Positions 36,801 through 45,400 of a stretch of 64,000 bases of DNA are shown here, piece by piece. Source of the DNA: an uncultured Bacteroidia bacterium (GTDB lineage: Bacteria; Bacteroidota; Bacteroidia; Bacteroidales; UBA932); assembly GCA_902785065.1 (NCBI GenBank), contig CACZXH010000007.1, positions 124,001 through 188,000 on the forward strand, written 5' to 3'. The stretch's first letter is position 1. Each line of letters begins with the position of its first letter. The notes beneath the pieces are model-generated. The model had not been told where the DNA came from. It made no database searches and was given only the letters and a program-made list of their open reading frames with translations. A program made the translations under genes and the position numbers.

Positions 36801-38097
36801 GAAGCCGGTCCATGCCAAGGTGTTCGGGGACGAGTTCCTGACGCACCACTACAACAAGAAGTGCTTCGAGGGCATCTATGAGGTGTCCGACCAGGAGGTG
36901 TGGAATGTCAAGAAGTCCCTGAAGAAGAAGCTTGTCGCCTATGTGCGCGAGCGTCTGCAGGACAAGCGCATCTCCAACCATTATTCCCCGGCCGAGATCG
37001 TCACCATCCTGGACAACCTCCGCGACGATGTCCTGACCATCGGCTTCGCCCGCCGGTTTGCGACCTACAAGCGTGCGACGCTCCTGTTCCGCGACCTGGA
37101 CCGCTTGGACGCCATCGTCAACAACCCGCACCGTCCGGTGCAGTTCCTCTTCGCCGGCAAGGCACATCCGGCCGACAAGGCGGGACAGGACCTGATCAAG
37201 CAGATCGTGGACATTTCCAAGGATCCCCGCTTCATCGGCAAGGTCATTTTCGTTCCGGGCTATGACATCACGCTCGCAAAGCGGATGGTCCAGGGCGTGG
37301 ACGTGTGGATGAACAATCCGACCCGTCCGCTGGAAGCTTCCGGCACCTCCGGCGAGAAGGCCGCGATGAACGGAACCATGCATTTCTCCGTCCTGGACGG
37401 CTGGTGGGTGGAAGGCTACAAGGAAGGCGCCGGCTGGGCCCTTCCGCTGGAGCGCACCTATGACGACCAGGGCTTCCAGAACGAGCTGGATTCCGCGACG
37501 ATCTACCAGATCCTGGAGAACGATATCGCTCCGGCCTACTACAATGTGGACCGCACCACGGGCCGCAGCCACGAGTGGATCGGCTACATCAAGAACACGA
37601 TCGCCCAGGTGGCCTGCGAATTCACGACCAACCGGATGCTCACCGACTACATGAACCAGTTCTACGCGCCGCAGGCGGCCCGCGCCGCCCAGGTGAAGGA
37701 GGATGACTTCAAGCTGGCCCGCGAGATCGCTGCCTGGAAGAAACATGTCCGCCGCAGCTGGGACGATGTCCAGGTGATTTCCCGCACCGAGCCTCAGGCG
37801 GCCTACGACATCTCCGAGAAGAGCCCGCTGCACAGCGAAATCGTGCTGAACATCGGGGACCTCCGTCCGGAGTACGTGGGCGTGGAACTCGTGTTCGCGC
37901 AGAACGACATCCACGGCAACCTGCATATCGACCAGGTGAACGAACTCCAGGTGGTCGAGGCCCAGGACGGCACCGCCCGCTACGCGGTGGATGTGATGCC
38001 GGCGACCACCGGTGCCTACCAGGTAGGTCTCCGGATCTTCGCGAAGCACCCGCTCCTGCCTCACCGGCAGGACTTCGAGTGCGTGAAGTGGGTCTAG
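33865..38097 (+). CDS. glycogen synthase (GT3) - alpha-glucan phosphorylase (GT35) fusion
   Basis: A 1410-residue bifunctional protein. Residues 1 to about 545 form a GT3 glycogen synthase of the eukaryotic type (LFEVSWEVCNKVGGIYTVV at residues 10-28, CLAGNNLRLYDDMPYFN, and the donor site FPSYYEPWGYTPLE). After a linker around 545-575, residues to about 1300 form an alpha-glucan phosphorylase of the short GlgP type (SKNLWWCWNE, ASLFTTHTPVPAGHD-like motif, EASGTSGEKAAMNG with the presumed PLP lysine at about 1165). A C-terminal beta domain ends the chain. One polypeptide thus joins glycogen synthesis and breakdown. Fusions of this kind are known in Bacteroidales. Confidence 0.92.
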   Translation: MDKHILNPDYLFEVSWEVCNKVGGIYTVVATKALHLKSQLGRHHILIGPDVWMHRASNPDFIEDPLLFRSWRQQAASEGLRLRVGKWNIPGTPVAVLVDYKTFLPQSDEILTDFWTAFGVDSITGNWDYKEAAVFGYVAGKVIESFYNYNLSSADHAVAQFHEWQTGAGILQLKRANIPVATVFTTHATVVGRCLAGNNLRLYDDMPYFNGDEMAQRFGVVALHSLEKMAAREADVFTTVSEITAKECAQFLERSVDVVTPNGFENSFTPASDEEYARLHDAARQRLVEVATAMSAEEVPANAVFIGIGGRYEFRNKGIDVFIDALDKLNRSGYEGRSIQAFIFIPSGHHGPDRGLVQKLAGDGDLQYQTQVSHYLMDAENDTITRRFRETGLVNCVGDKVKVYFIPSYLNGNDGVFNMPYYDLLCGLDLALFPSYYEPWGYTPLEALAFRVPTLTTSLAGFGLWVRDHYEGPHPGITVLDRNDSNYEEVVDGVMDRVREIAGLELDVRNEYRENAREVAQIALWDNQIVYYQKAYSQALEKVRDALPTYKTKEKTIQYMKSELNNPSWRTVLVTRHLPAKLSPLERLSKNLWWCWNESAKELFHTIDPDIWHASGHNPLALLDTVSIKRFHQLSEDDAFVEKMNAVLAEFDTYMAEKAKRTDPSIAYFCMEYGLDTSLKIYSGGLGILAGDYLKETSDMNVNLVAVGFLYRFGYFTQVISGQGYQVANYDAQDFLKIPATPVMDAEGNWVTTSVAFPGRTITARVWKVEVGRTDLYLLDTDYEANIPEDREVTYHLYGGNWENRLKQELLLGVGGIRALRKLGIDTQVYHCNEGHAAFIGLERLREYIEKDNLDFSEALEVVRASSLFTTHTPVPAGHDAFDEGMLRQYIGHYPERLKVDWETLMSLGKDNPLDPNEKFSMSNLAANISQNVNGVSMLHGKVSQDIFSHMYPGYLPEELFVSYVTNGVHYPTWCAPEWKPVHAKVFGDEFLTHHYNKKCFEGIYEVSDQEVWNVKKSLKKKLVAYVRERLQDKRISNHYSPAEIVTILDNLRDDVLTIGFARRFATYKRATLLFRDLDRLDAIVNNPHRPVQFLFAGKAHPADKAGQDLIKQIVDISKDPRFIGKVIFVPGYDITLAKRMVQGVDVWMNNPTRPLEASGTSGEKAAMNGTMHFSVLDGWWVEGYKEGAGWALPLERTYDDQGFQNELDSATIYQILENDIAPAYYNVDRTTGRSHEWIGYIKNTIAQVACEFTTNRMLTDYMNQFYAPQAARAAQVKEDDFKLAREIAAWKKHVRRSWDDVQVISRTEPQAAYDISEKSPLHSEIVLNIGDLRPEYVGVELVFAQNDIHGNLHIDQVNELQVVEAQDGTARYAVDVMPATTGAYQVGLRIFAKHPLLPHRQDFECVKWV

Positions 38098-38102
38098 GCC
38101 CC

Positions 38103-39086
38103 ATGATTGCGACTACAGGCTTTTTTGACGGTGTCCACCTCGGGCACCGTCTCGTGATAGAGAGGCTCGTCTCCCTGGCGCATGCGCGCGGAGACGAGTC
38201 CCTCGTTGTCACCTTCTGGCCGCATCCACGGGCCGTCCTCCAGGACGGCGCCCGGGAGCTCCGCCTGCTCAACTCGCTGGAAGAAAAGAAGGAACTGCTC
38301 CGCGTCCTCGGTGTAGACCGGGTCGAAGTCCTCGACTTCACCCGCTCCTTCGCGGCCCTGACCGCCGGACAATACCTCCGCGAAATCCTTCGCGACCGCT
38401 TCGGGGTTACCACCCTCCTGATGGGGTACGACAACCGGCTGGGTTCTGACCGGTTGACGGCCGATTCCCTGAAACCGATTGCTTCTTCAATAGGTATTGA
38501 ACTTGTTGAGTTAGAACCGTTTGGTCAGGGTAAACATCCGGAAACCGTCGACAGAGTCGACCCCTCCCAAAGCAAGCTTTGGGCCCCTCCCTCTTATATG
38601 GCCGAGGGTGGCCATAGGTTTCCGGATGTTCACCCTGACCTAACTCCCGTGTCTTCTACAAAGATCCGGAAAGCGCTGGAAGAAGGGAAGGTGGAAACAG
38701 CGGCGGAGATGCTGGGGTATGGGTACACCCTGCGGGGCGTGGTCGTAGCGGGGAACCGGCTGGGGAGGACGATCGGGTTTCCGACGGCGAACATGAAACT
38801 GTACGAACCGTTGAAGCTGGTGCCGGGAAGGGGAGTGTATGCCGTTGAGGCGAAGGTGCTGGGGAAGAAGTATCGGGGAATGACGAACATCGGCCTGCGG
38901 CCGACGGTGGGTGGTTCTTTCACCACCATCGAAACGCACATCCTGGACTTCGACGAAGATATCTATGGCTTGCCGCTCCGGATTACTTTCCTCCGCCGCC
39001 TGCGCGACGAGGTGCATTTCCCCTCGCTGGAAGCATTGAAAGAGCAGCTGGAAAAGGACCGGGATTGTTGCCGGGAACAAAAATAA
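38103..39086 (+). CDS. ribF: bifunctional riboflavin kinase/FAD synthetase with palindrome-derived insert
   Basis: Makes FMN and FAD from riboflavin. The N-terminal adenylyltransferase domain has TTGFFDGVHLGH (residues 4-15) and TTLLMGYDNRLG, and the C-terminal kinase domain has GRTIGFPTANM. VSSTKIRKALEEG joins the two. At about residues 141-180, just before VSSTKIR, the protein carries roughly 40 extra residues encoded by a 118-bp palindrome; homologues have only a short loop there. The frame is kept. The start is 5 bases after the glycogen fusion gene; an upstream start inside that gene is less likely. Confidence 0.92.
   Translation: MIATTGFFDGVHLGHRLVIERLVSLAHARGDESLVVTFWPHPRAVLQDGARELRLLNSLEEKKELLRVLGVDRVEVLDFTRSFAALTAGQYLREILRDRFGVTTLLMGYDNRLGSDRLTADSLKPIASSIGIELVELEPFGQGKHPETVDRVDPSQSKLWAPPSYMAEGGHRFPDVHPDLTPVSSTKIRKALEEGKVETAAEMLGYGYTLRGVVVAGNRLGRTIGFPTANMKLYEPLKLVPGRGVYAVEAKVLGKKYRGMTNIGLRPTVGGSFTTIETHILDFDEDIYGLPLRITFLRRLRDEVHFPSLEALKEQLEKDRDCCREQK
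38523..38640. repeat. 118-bp palindromic element inside ribF
   Basis: The outer arms, GGTCAGGGTAAACATCCGGA plus AACC at 38523-38546 and its complement at 38617-38640, match at 23 of 24 positions. Nested inside are GTCGAC repeats (38547-38561), CCCAAAGC/GCTTTGGG around AA, and CCCTC/GAGGG. The element looks like an inserted mobile palindrome, unrelated in sequence to the GTCATT-type repeats. No target-site duplication is obvious by eye. Confidence 0.8.
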
Positions 39087-39090
39087 TTGC

Positions 39091-39098
39091 TATCTTTG
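39091..39098 (+). promoter_or_regulatory. -7 box upstream of the greA leader
   Basis: TATCTTTG immediately after ribF. The predicted start near 39104 is followed within 50 nt by an intrinsic terminator, ahead of greA. Confidence 0.6.
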
Positions 39099-39113
39099 CC
39101 AAAACCAGCAGGC

Positions 39114-39147
39114 GACGACCGGGATTTCGGTCGTCGGCTCCTTTTTA
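39114..39147 (+). terminator. terminator/attenuator in the greA leader
   Basis: Stem GACGACCG/CGGTCGTC with a 6-nt loop, then GGCTCC and five T. It lies between the promoter and the greA ATG, so it would end transcripts from that promoter unless read through. Confidence 0.7.
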
Positions 39148-39182
39148 ATGCACGGAAACGAAAGAAACAAAAACGATAAACT

Positions 39183-39650
39183 ATGGCAATTGAGTACATG
39201 ACCCAGGCGGGTTACGACAAACTCAAGAAGGACCTGGCCGACGCATTGGCCCAGCGTCCGATCATCTCCGCGGCGATCGCGGAGGCGCGGGAGAAGGGCG
39301 ACCTCTCCGAGAATGCGGAATACGACGCCGCGCGTGATGCGCAGGGTCTCCTGGAGGTTAAGATTGCGCGGCTCAAGGAGAAAGTGGCGAACGCCCGCGT
39401 GATTGACGAGTCCAAGCTTTCCGCGGACACCGTCCAGCTCCTTTCCAAGGTGACGGTCGAGAATATGAACGCGAAGATGAAGATGCAGTTCCAGATCGTG
39501 GGCGAGTCCGAGGCGGACTTCTCCAAGGGTCTGCTCTCCGCATCCACCCCGATCGGCAAGGCCCTCATCGGCCACAGCAAGGGTGAAGTCGTGGAGGCGA
39601 AGGTCCCGAACGGCATCATGAAATTCAAGATCCTGGACATTTCCCTGTAA
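39183..39650 (+). CDS. greA: transcription elongation factor GreA
   Basis: Rescues backtracked RNA polymerase by stimulating transcript cleavage. The 155-residue protein has the N-terminal coiled coil (about residues 1-75) with the acidic tip in GDLSENAEYDAAR and the C-terminal FKBP-like domain with PIGKALIGHSKGEVVEAKVP. Its leader contains a terminator hairpin after a promoter, suggesting attenuation. Confidence 0.95.
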   Translation: MAIEYMTQAGYDKLKKDLADALAQRPIISAAIAEAREKGDLSENAEYDAARDAQGLLEVKIARLKEKVANARVIDESKLSADTVQLLSKVTVENMNAKMKMQFQIVGESEADFSKGLLSASTPIGKALIGHSKGEVVEAKVPNGIMKFKILDISL

Positions 39651-39651
39651 T

Positions 39652-40056
39652 ATGGCTACCATTTTCACCCGGATCGCCAACGGCGAGATCCCTTCCTACA
39701 AGTGCGCGGAGAACGAGGACTTCTACGCTTTCCTGGACATCGCTCCGATGGCCAAGGGCCACACCCTTGTGATTCCCAAGCACGTGGAGGACGATTACAT
39801 TTTCCATCTCGACGAAAAGACCTACGAGGGCCTGACGAAGTTCGCCCGCGAGGTCGCCGTCGCCATCGGCCAGGCCGTCCCGTGCAAGCGGGTGGGCGTC
39901 GCCGTCCTGGGGATGGAAGTCCCGCACACGCATATCCACCTCATCCCGCTCCAGACCGAGGCCGACATGGACTTCCGCAAGCCCAAGCTCACCCTCGCCC
40001 CGGAGGAAATGAAGGCTATCGCCGATGCCATCCTTGCCGCGTATGAAAACCGTTAA
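39652..40056 (+). CDS. HIT family nucleotide-binding hydrolase
   Basis: A 134-residue histidine-triad protein with HTHIHLIPL near residue 95. HIT enzymes hydrolyse AMP-linked substrates such as adenosine phosphoramidates or aminoacyl-AMP. It starts one base after greA and overlaps the next lipoprotein gene by 14 bases. Confidence 0.93.
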   Translation: MATIFTRIANGEIPSYKCAENEDFYAFLDIAPMAKGHTLVIPKHVEDDYIFHLDEKTYEGLTKFAREVAVAIGQAVPCKRVGVAVLGMEVPHTHIHLIPLQTEADMDFRKPKLTLAPEEMKAIADAILAAYENR

Positions 40057-41149
40057 GATCCTCGCCGTCCTCGGGGCGGCCCTCCTTCTGGCCGCCTGCG
40101 GCCCGAAGACCGTCATCGACGGAACCCTGCAGGACAAGGCCGATGCGCCCGTGATCGTCAAGCTCCTGGATGTCAATAAGTACCAGGTGCTGGACACCGT
40201 CAAGACGGACGCCGCCGGCGCCTTCTCCTACAAGCCCGAACTGCAGGAGAACTGCCCGGAATTCCTCTATCTCTTCTACGGGGACAAGAAGATCGCCTCC
40301 CTCCTCCTCAAGCAGGGCGACCACGTGAAAGTGACCGCCGACACCCTGGGCAACTATACCGTCGAGGGTTCCGAAGAGTCCCTGCTCCTGCAGGAGGTCG
40401 AAAGCAACTATGCGCAGTTCATGCTCGATATGGCCCGCCTCTCCGCGGACCCGGATGCGAACCAGGAACTGAGCCGCCGCTATGTCGATTACTACCGCCG
40501 CGGCGTCCGTTATGTGATGGAGCATCCGAAGTCCCTGACTTCCGTGCCGGTCCTGTTCCAGCGGGTCAATGACGGCCTGGCCGTGTTCGACCAGCCCACG
40601 GACGGCATCCTGTTCGGCAGCATCTGCGATTCCCTGAAGACCGTCTATCCGGACTCCCGCTACGTGAAGGCGCTGGAGCGCGAGGCGGCCCGCCGGACGA
40701 ACCTCCTGCAGATCAGCCAGCGCCTGCAGGAAGCCGAGCAGGTGGGATATTTCGACATCGACCTCCCGACCCTTACCGGTACGAATGCGAAGCTGTCCGA
40801 GGCGAAGGCCAAGGTCGTGATGCTCTATTTCTGGGCGACGACCGACGAGCAGAAGCTTTTCAACATGGACACCCTGATTCCGGTGTACAACGAGTTCCAC
40901 GACCGCGGCTTCGAGATCTACGCCGTGTCCCTGGACGTCGACAAGACGGCCTGGGCGACGGTAGTCCGCAGCCAGCAGCTTCCTTGGATCAATGTCTGCG
41001 ACACCCGTGGCAACCAGTCTCCGCTCATCACCCAGTACGGCCTGACCGCCCTTCCGACGGCCTATTTCCTGGTGGATGGCGAAATGGACCCCAACGCCTC
41101 AATCAGCGATGCGGCGTCCATGCGGAAGTATTTGCAGAGCAAGCTTTAA
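40043..41149 (+). CDS. thioredoxin-fold lipoprotein without CxxC
   Basis: A 368-residue lipoprotein: signal peptide with lipobox LAAC (Cys at about residue 22), an N-terminal DUF4369-like beta domain (about 25-110), a helical middle and a TlpA/AhpC-type thioredoxin fold (about 240-368). Where TlpA has WCxxC, this protein has YFWATTDEQ, so it cannot do thiol-disulfide exchange. The cis-Pro loop ALPTAYFLVDG is kept. It is probably an outer-membrane or periplasmic binding or scaffold protein. Its stop overlaps the convergent tsaB stop by 4 bases. Confidence 0.82.
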   Translation: MKTVKILAVLGAALLLAACGPKTVIDGTLQDKADAPVIVKLLDVNKYQVLDTVKTDAAGAFSYKPELQENCPEFLYLFYGDKKIASLLLKQGDHVKVTADTLGNYTVEGSEESLLLQEVESNYAQFMLDMARLSADPDANQELSRRYVDYYRRGVRYVMEHPKSLTSVPVLFQRVNDGLAVFDQPTDGILFGSICDSLKTVYPDSRYVKALEREAARRTNLLQISQRLQEAEQVGYFDIDLPTLTGTNAKLSEAKAKVVMLYFWATTDEQKLFNMDTLIPVYNEFHDRGFEIYAVSLDVDKTAWATVVRSQQLPWINVCDTRGNQSPLITQYGLTALPTAYFLVDGEMDPNASISDAASMRKYLQSKL

Positions 41150-41838
41150 AACAGTTTCTTGCGAGAAACGGTCGCGACGAAATCCTTCAGATAGAACGGT
41201 TCGAAGTACGCAGTGTCTTCGAACCGTTTTTCGTTGTAGGCCGTTTCCGCCAGGGGCGCCATGGCCATGGCGGTGGGGAAGGCCTCCGCGAAATACGCGT
41301 TCGGGGACTGGATAGTTTCGCGGCACTTGAGAGCGCCATCGCCGATGAACAGGACGGGGCCCTCGGCGAGTTCGCCGGCGAAACTGCCGGCCTCGACGAT
41401 GACGGGCTTCGTCTCCGTCAGTTGCCGGCCATCCGGCGTGAAGACGGCTGCGTAGACCTCCATCCGGCGGGCGTCCACCATGGGTACGATCGCGTGACAT
41501 CCATCGGGAACTACGCCGAGACGGTGCGCCTCGCTCACGAGGACATCCAAGGTGCCGGCGGCCAGGAGGGGAATTCCCGCGCCGAAACAGAGGCCCTTGG
41601 CCGTCGAAACGCCCACGCGAAGCCCCGTATAGGAACCCGGCCCCTTGCCCACGCAGACGGCATCCAAATCCTTGACGGCCCATCCTTTTTCGTCCAGTAC
41701 TTCTTTCACGTAGGGGGCGGTGAGGGCGGCTTGCATGCGGGGTTCCCCGCAGGTGCGGAAGGCCGTCACGACGCCGTCCTCGGCGAGGGCGGCGGAGAGC
41801 TGGGCGGTCGATGTTTCAATGAGGAGGATGCGGGCCAT
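41146..41838 (-). CDS. tsaB: tRNA threonylcarbamoyladenosine biosynthesis protein TsaB
   Basis: Non-catalytic ASKHA-fold partner of TsaD in t6A synthesis on tRNAs reading ANN codons. The 230-residue protein starts MARILLIETST and has GKGPGSYTGLRVGVSTAKGL (about 64-83), diagnostic of TsaB. It lies 4 bases after cvpA on the minus strand. Confidence 0.93.
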   Translation of the reverse strand: MARILLIETSTAQLSAALAEDGVVTAFRTCGEPRMQAALTAPYVKEVLDEKGWAVKDLDAVCVGKGPGSYTGLRVGVSTAKGLCFGAGIPLLAAGTLDVLVSEAHRLGVVPDGCHAIVPMVDARRMEVYAAVFTPDGRQLTETKPVIVEAGSFAGELAEGPVLFIGDGALKCRETIQSPNAYFAEAFPTAMAMAPLAETAYNEKRFEDTAYFEPFYLKDFVATVSRKKLF

Positions 41839-41842
41839 GCTG

Positions 41843-42337
41843 CTACTGCTTGAAAAAGAAGGATTTCAGATAGGGGAAGACCAGATAGCTCAGGTCCCGG
41901 AGGCTCGTGTAGACGACGGATGCGTCCAGGACTTCGGGCTTGACGAAGGCAAACTTCGCATTGACGGTGTCGAACAGGATAATGAACACGCCGATCACGA
42001 GGGCGTTCACCGCCAGGGCGAACACCAGGCCGAGCGTCTTGTCCAGCCAGCCGAGCATGGCCAGTTCCGCCACTTTCGTGAGGAGTTTCGCCACGAGGAC
42101 CACGAGCAGGCTGATGACAATGAGGATCAGGGCGAAGGAGACGATGTTCAGGGTCGTTTCCGAGATATTCAGATAGGGTTTCAGCCAGGTGCAGACCAGC
42201 GTGGAGAACTTGAAAGCCGCCCAGACGCTTACGACGATGCCCGCGAGAGCCAGGGCCTGTTCCAGGAAACCCTTTGACAATCCGCGGATTATGCCGGGGA
42301 TGAAGCAGCAGAGCAGGATGATGTCGAGTGTTGCCAT
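41843..42337 (-). CDS. cvpA: CvpA family membrane protein
   Basis: A 164-residue inner-membrane protein with four predicted helices (about 3-22, 30-46, 62-88, 100-122). It starts MATLDIILLCCFIPGIIRGLSKGF, typical of the colicin-V-production (CvpA) family. The molecular role is unclear; it is linked to purine gene expression and envelope integrity in other bacteria. First gene of a pair with tsaB, divergent from ileS. Confidence 0.85.
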   Translation of the reverse strand: MATLDIILLCCFIPGIIRGLSKGFLEQALALAGIVVSVWAAFKFSTLVCTWLKPYLNISETTLNIVSFALILIVISLLVVLVAKLLTKVAELAMLGWLDKTLGLVFALAVNALVIGVFIILFDTVNAKFAFVKPEVLDASVVYTSLRDLSYLVFPYLKSFFFKQ

Positions 42338-42353
42338 TGTCCTTGAAAATGCT

Positions 42354-42361
42354 TATCTTTG
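42354..42361 (+). promoter_or_regulatory. -7 box for ileS operon
   Basis: TATCTTTG, 41 nt before the ileS ATG, with CTTG further upstream in the -33 region. Confidence 0.62.
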
Positions 42362-42378
42362 CACCCTTATAAAGGGTG
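42362..42378 (+). promoter_or_regulatory. hairpin at the 5' end of the ileS mRNA
   Basis: CACCCTT-ATA-AAGGGTG, a perfect 7-bp inverted repeat starting right after the -7 box. It could be a 5'-end stabilising hairpin or an operator; no T-box elements were seen. Confidence 0.5.
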
Positions 42379-42402
42379 TGATTGCAAAATTAGGCAAAAA
42401 AT

Positions 42403-45400
42403 ATGACATTCAAAGAATACAAGGGTCTTGATTTGGTATCGACGGGGAACGCGATCCTCGAAAGATGGCTCGCGAACCACGCCTTCGAGAAGTCGCTGGA
42501 AGTCCGGGAGGGCTGTCCGGAGTTCGTCTTCTTCGAGGGACCGCCGTCCGCCAACGGCATGCCCGGCATCCATCACGTGATGGCGCGGTCCATCAAGGAT
42601 GCCATCTGCCGCTACAAGACCCAGACCGGATTCCAGGTCCGCCGCCGTGCCGGTTGGGATACCCACGGCCTCCCGGTGGAACTGGGCGTGGAGAAGAAAC
42701 TCGGCATCACCAAGGCCGACATCGGCACGAAGATCTCCGTGGGCGAGTACAACGCCACCTGCCGCAAGGAGGTGATGAAGTATACGAAGGAGTGGGAGGT
42801 CATGACCCAGCGCGTCGGCTACTGGGTGGATATGAACGACCCGTACATCACCTACGACAACCGCTACATCGAAACCCTCTGGTATCTGCTGAAGGATATC
42901 TACAACAAGGGTCTCCTCTATAAGGGCTACACCATCCAGCCCTATTCCCCGACGGACGGCACCGGCCTGAGCTCGCACGAGCTCAACCAGCCCGGCTGTT
43001 ACAAGGACGTGACCGACACCACCGCCACGGCCCAGTTCGAGGTCGTGAAGGACGGCGCTTCCCAGCCGCTGTTCGGCACCGAGACTTTCCCGGTGTACTT
43101 CCTGGCCTGGACCACGACGCCGTGGACCCTTCCTTCCAACACCGCCCTCTGCGTGGGGCCGAACATCGACTATGTCCGTGTCCTGTCCTTCAACCCCTAC
43201 ACCGGCACGCCGGCCATCTATGTGCTGGCCGAAGCCCTCGTGGGTGCCTGGTTCAACGCGAAGGGGGCCGGCGTGCCCCTGGAGAGCTACCAGAAGGGGG
43301 ACAAGGTCGTTCCCTGGAAGCTCCTCGACGGCAAGTTCAAGGGCGCCGACCTCGTGGGAATCCGCTACAAGCAGCTTATCCCGTGGTTCAAGCCGGACGG
43401 CGACGCCTTCCGTGTGATTCCGGGTGACTATGTGACCACCGAGGACGGTACCGGCATCGTCCATATCGCCCCGACCTTCGGCGCGGACGACAAGCGCGTT
43501 GCCGCCGCTTCTGGCATCGGCGCCATCATGCCGGTGGACCGCGATGGGAACCCGCAGGCGCAGGTGGACCGTCAGGGCCGTTTCTTCCGCCTGGAAGACA
43601 TGGACCCGGCCTATGCTGCTACCGTGGCTCCGACCTATGTTCCGTTCTCCGGCCGGTACGTGAAGTCCGGCTATGTGGAGTACTTCGAGCACAGGACCGA
43701 GGAAACGAGCCTGGACGTGGACCTCTGCCTCCAGATGAAGGCCGAGGGCACCTTGTTCAAGATGCAGAAGCACGTGCACAGCTACCCGCACTCCTGGCGC
43801 ACCGACCGCCCGGTCCTGTACTACCCGCTGGACTCCTGGTTCATCAAGGCGTCCGCGGTGAAGGACCAGATGGTGGCCCTGAACAAGCAGATCCGCTGGA
43901 AGCCGGAATCCACCGGCACCGGCCGCTTCGGCCAGTGGCTGGAGAATATCCAGGACTGGAACCTCTCCCGTAGCCGTTTCTGGGGCACCCCGCTCCCGAT
44001 CTGGCGCACCGAGGACGGCAAGGAGGAGAAATGCATCGGCTCCGCCGCGGAACTCTACAACGAACTCGAAAAGGCCGTCGCCGCCGGAATCATGCCGTCC
44101 AACCCGCTGAAGGACAAGGGCTTCGATCCGGCCGACATGAGCCTCGAAAACTACGACAAGATCGACCTGCACCGTCCCTACGTGGACGGTATGTTCCTGG
44201 TGTCCGACTCCGGGAAGAAGATGGTTCGCGAATCCGACCTCATCGACGTCTGGTTCGACTCCGGCGCGATGCCGTACGCCCAGGAAGGCCTTCGCGGCCT
44301 TGACGGCGGCCGCTTCGGCGCCACGGCCGACTTCATTGCCGAAGGCGTGGACCAGACGCGCGGCTGGTTCTACACCCTGCACGCCATCCACACGATGGTG
44401 AGCGGGACGCCGGCCTTCAAGCGCGTGATTTCCAACGGCCTCGTGCTGGACAAGAACGGCAACAAGATGTCCAAGCGCCTCGGCAACGCCGTCGATCCGT
44501 TCTACGCGCTGGACAAGTACGGCGCCGATGCCCTCCGCTGGTACATGCTCACCAACGCTGAGCCCTGGGACAACCTCAAATTCGACGAGAACGGCGTGGA
44601 CGAAGTGCGCCGCAAGTTCTTCGGCACCCTGTACAACACCTACTCCTTCTTCGCGCTGTATGCGAACATCGAGGGGTGGACCCCGGGTGACGGTGTCGGG
44701 ATGGTCGAGCTCGACGGCAACATGGTCGATGTGGGCGAAGACCGCCAGGCCCGTCCCGAAATCGACCGCTGGATCACCTCCAAGCTGAACACCCTCATCC
44801 GGGAGGTCAAGGCTGCCTATGAGGATTACGACGTCAAGACCGCGGGCCGTCTCATCGAGACCTTCGTGTGCGACCACGTCTCCAACTGGTACGTCCGCCT
44901 GAACCGCTCCCGTTTCTGGAACGGCGACAAGGATGCCTTCCAGACGCTGTACGACGTGCTGATGGACGTCGCCGTCCTCGCCGCCCCGATCGCCCCGTTC
45001 TTCATGGACCAGCTCTACCTGGACCTCGGCGGTCAGTCCGAGTCCGTCCATTACGTCCTCATGCCCGAGGCCGATGCTTCCGTCATCGATCAGGAACTGG
45101 AGGAGCGGATGGCGCTCGCGCAGCAGGCCACGTCCATGGTGCTCGCGCTTCGCAAGAAGGTGGGCATCCCCGTGCGCCAGCCGCTGGCGAAGATGCTGGT
45201 CCCGGTCATTTCCGACGCCGTCCGCGCGCGCCTGGAGGCCGTGAAGGACCTGATCCTCACGGAAGTGAACGTGAAGGAGATGGAATTCGTGACGGATACC
45301 ACTGGCATCCTCACCAAGAAGATCAAACCCAATTTCAAGACCCTCGGAAAGGTGTACGGCGCCCGGATGAAGGAGATCGCCGCCGCCTTCGGTTCGCTGG

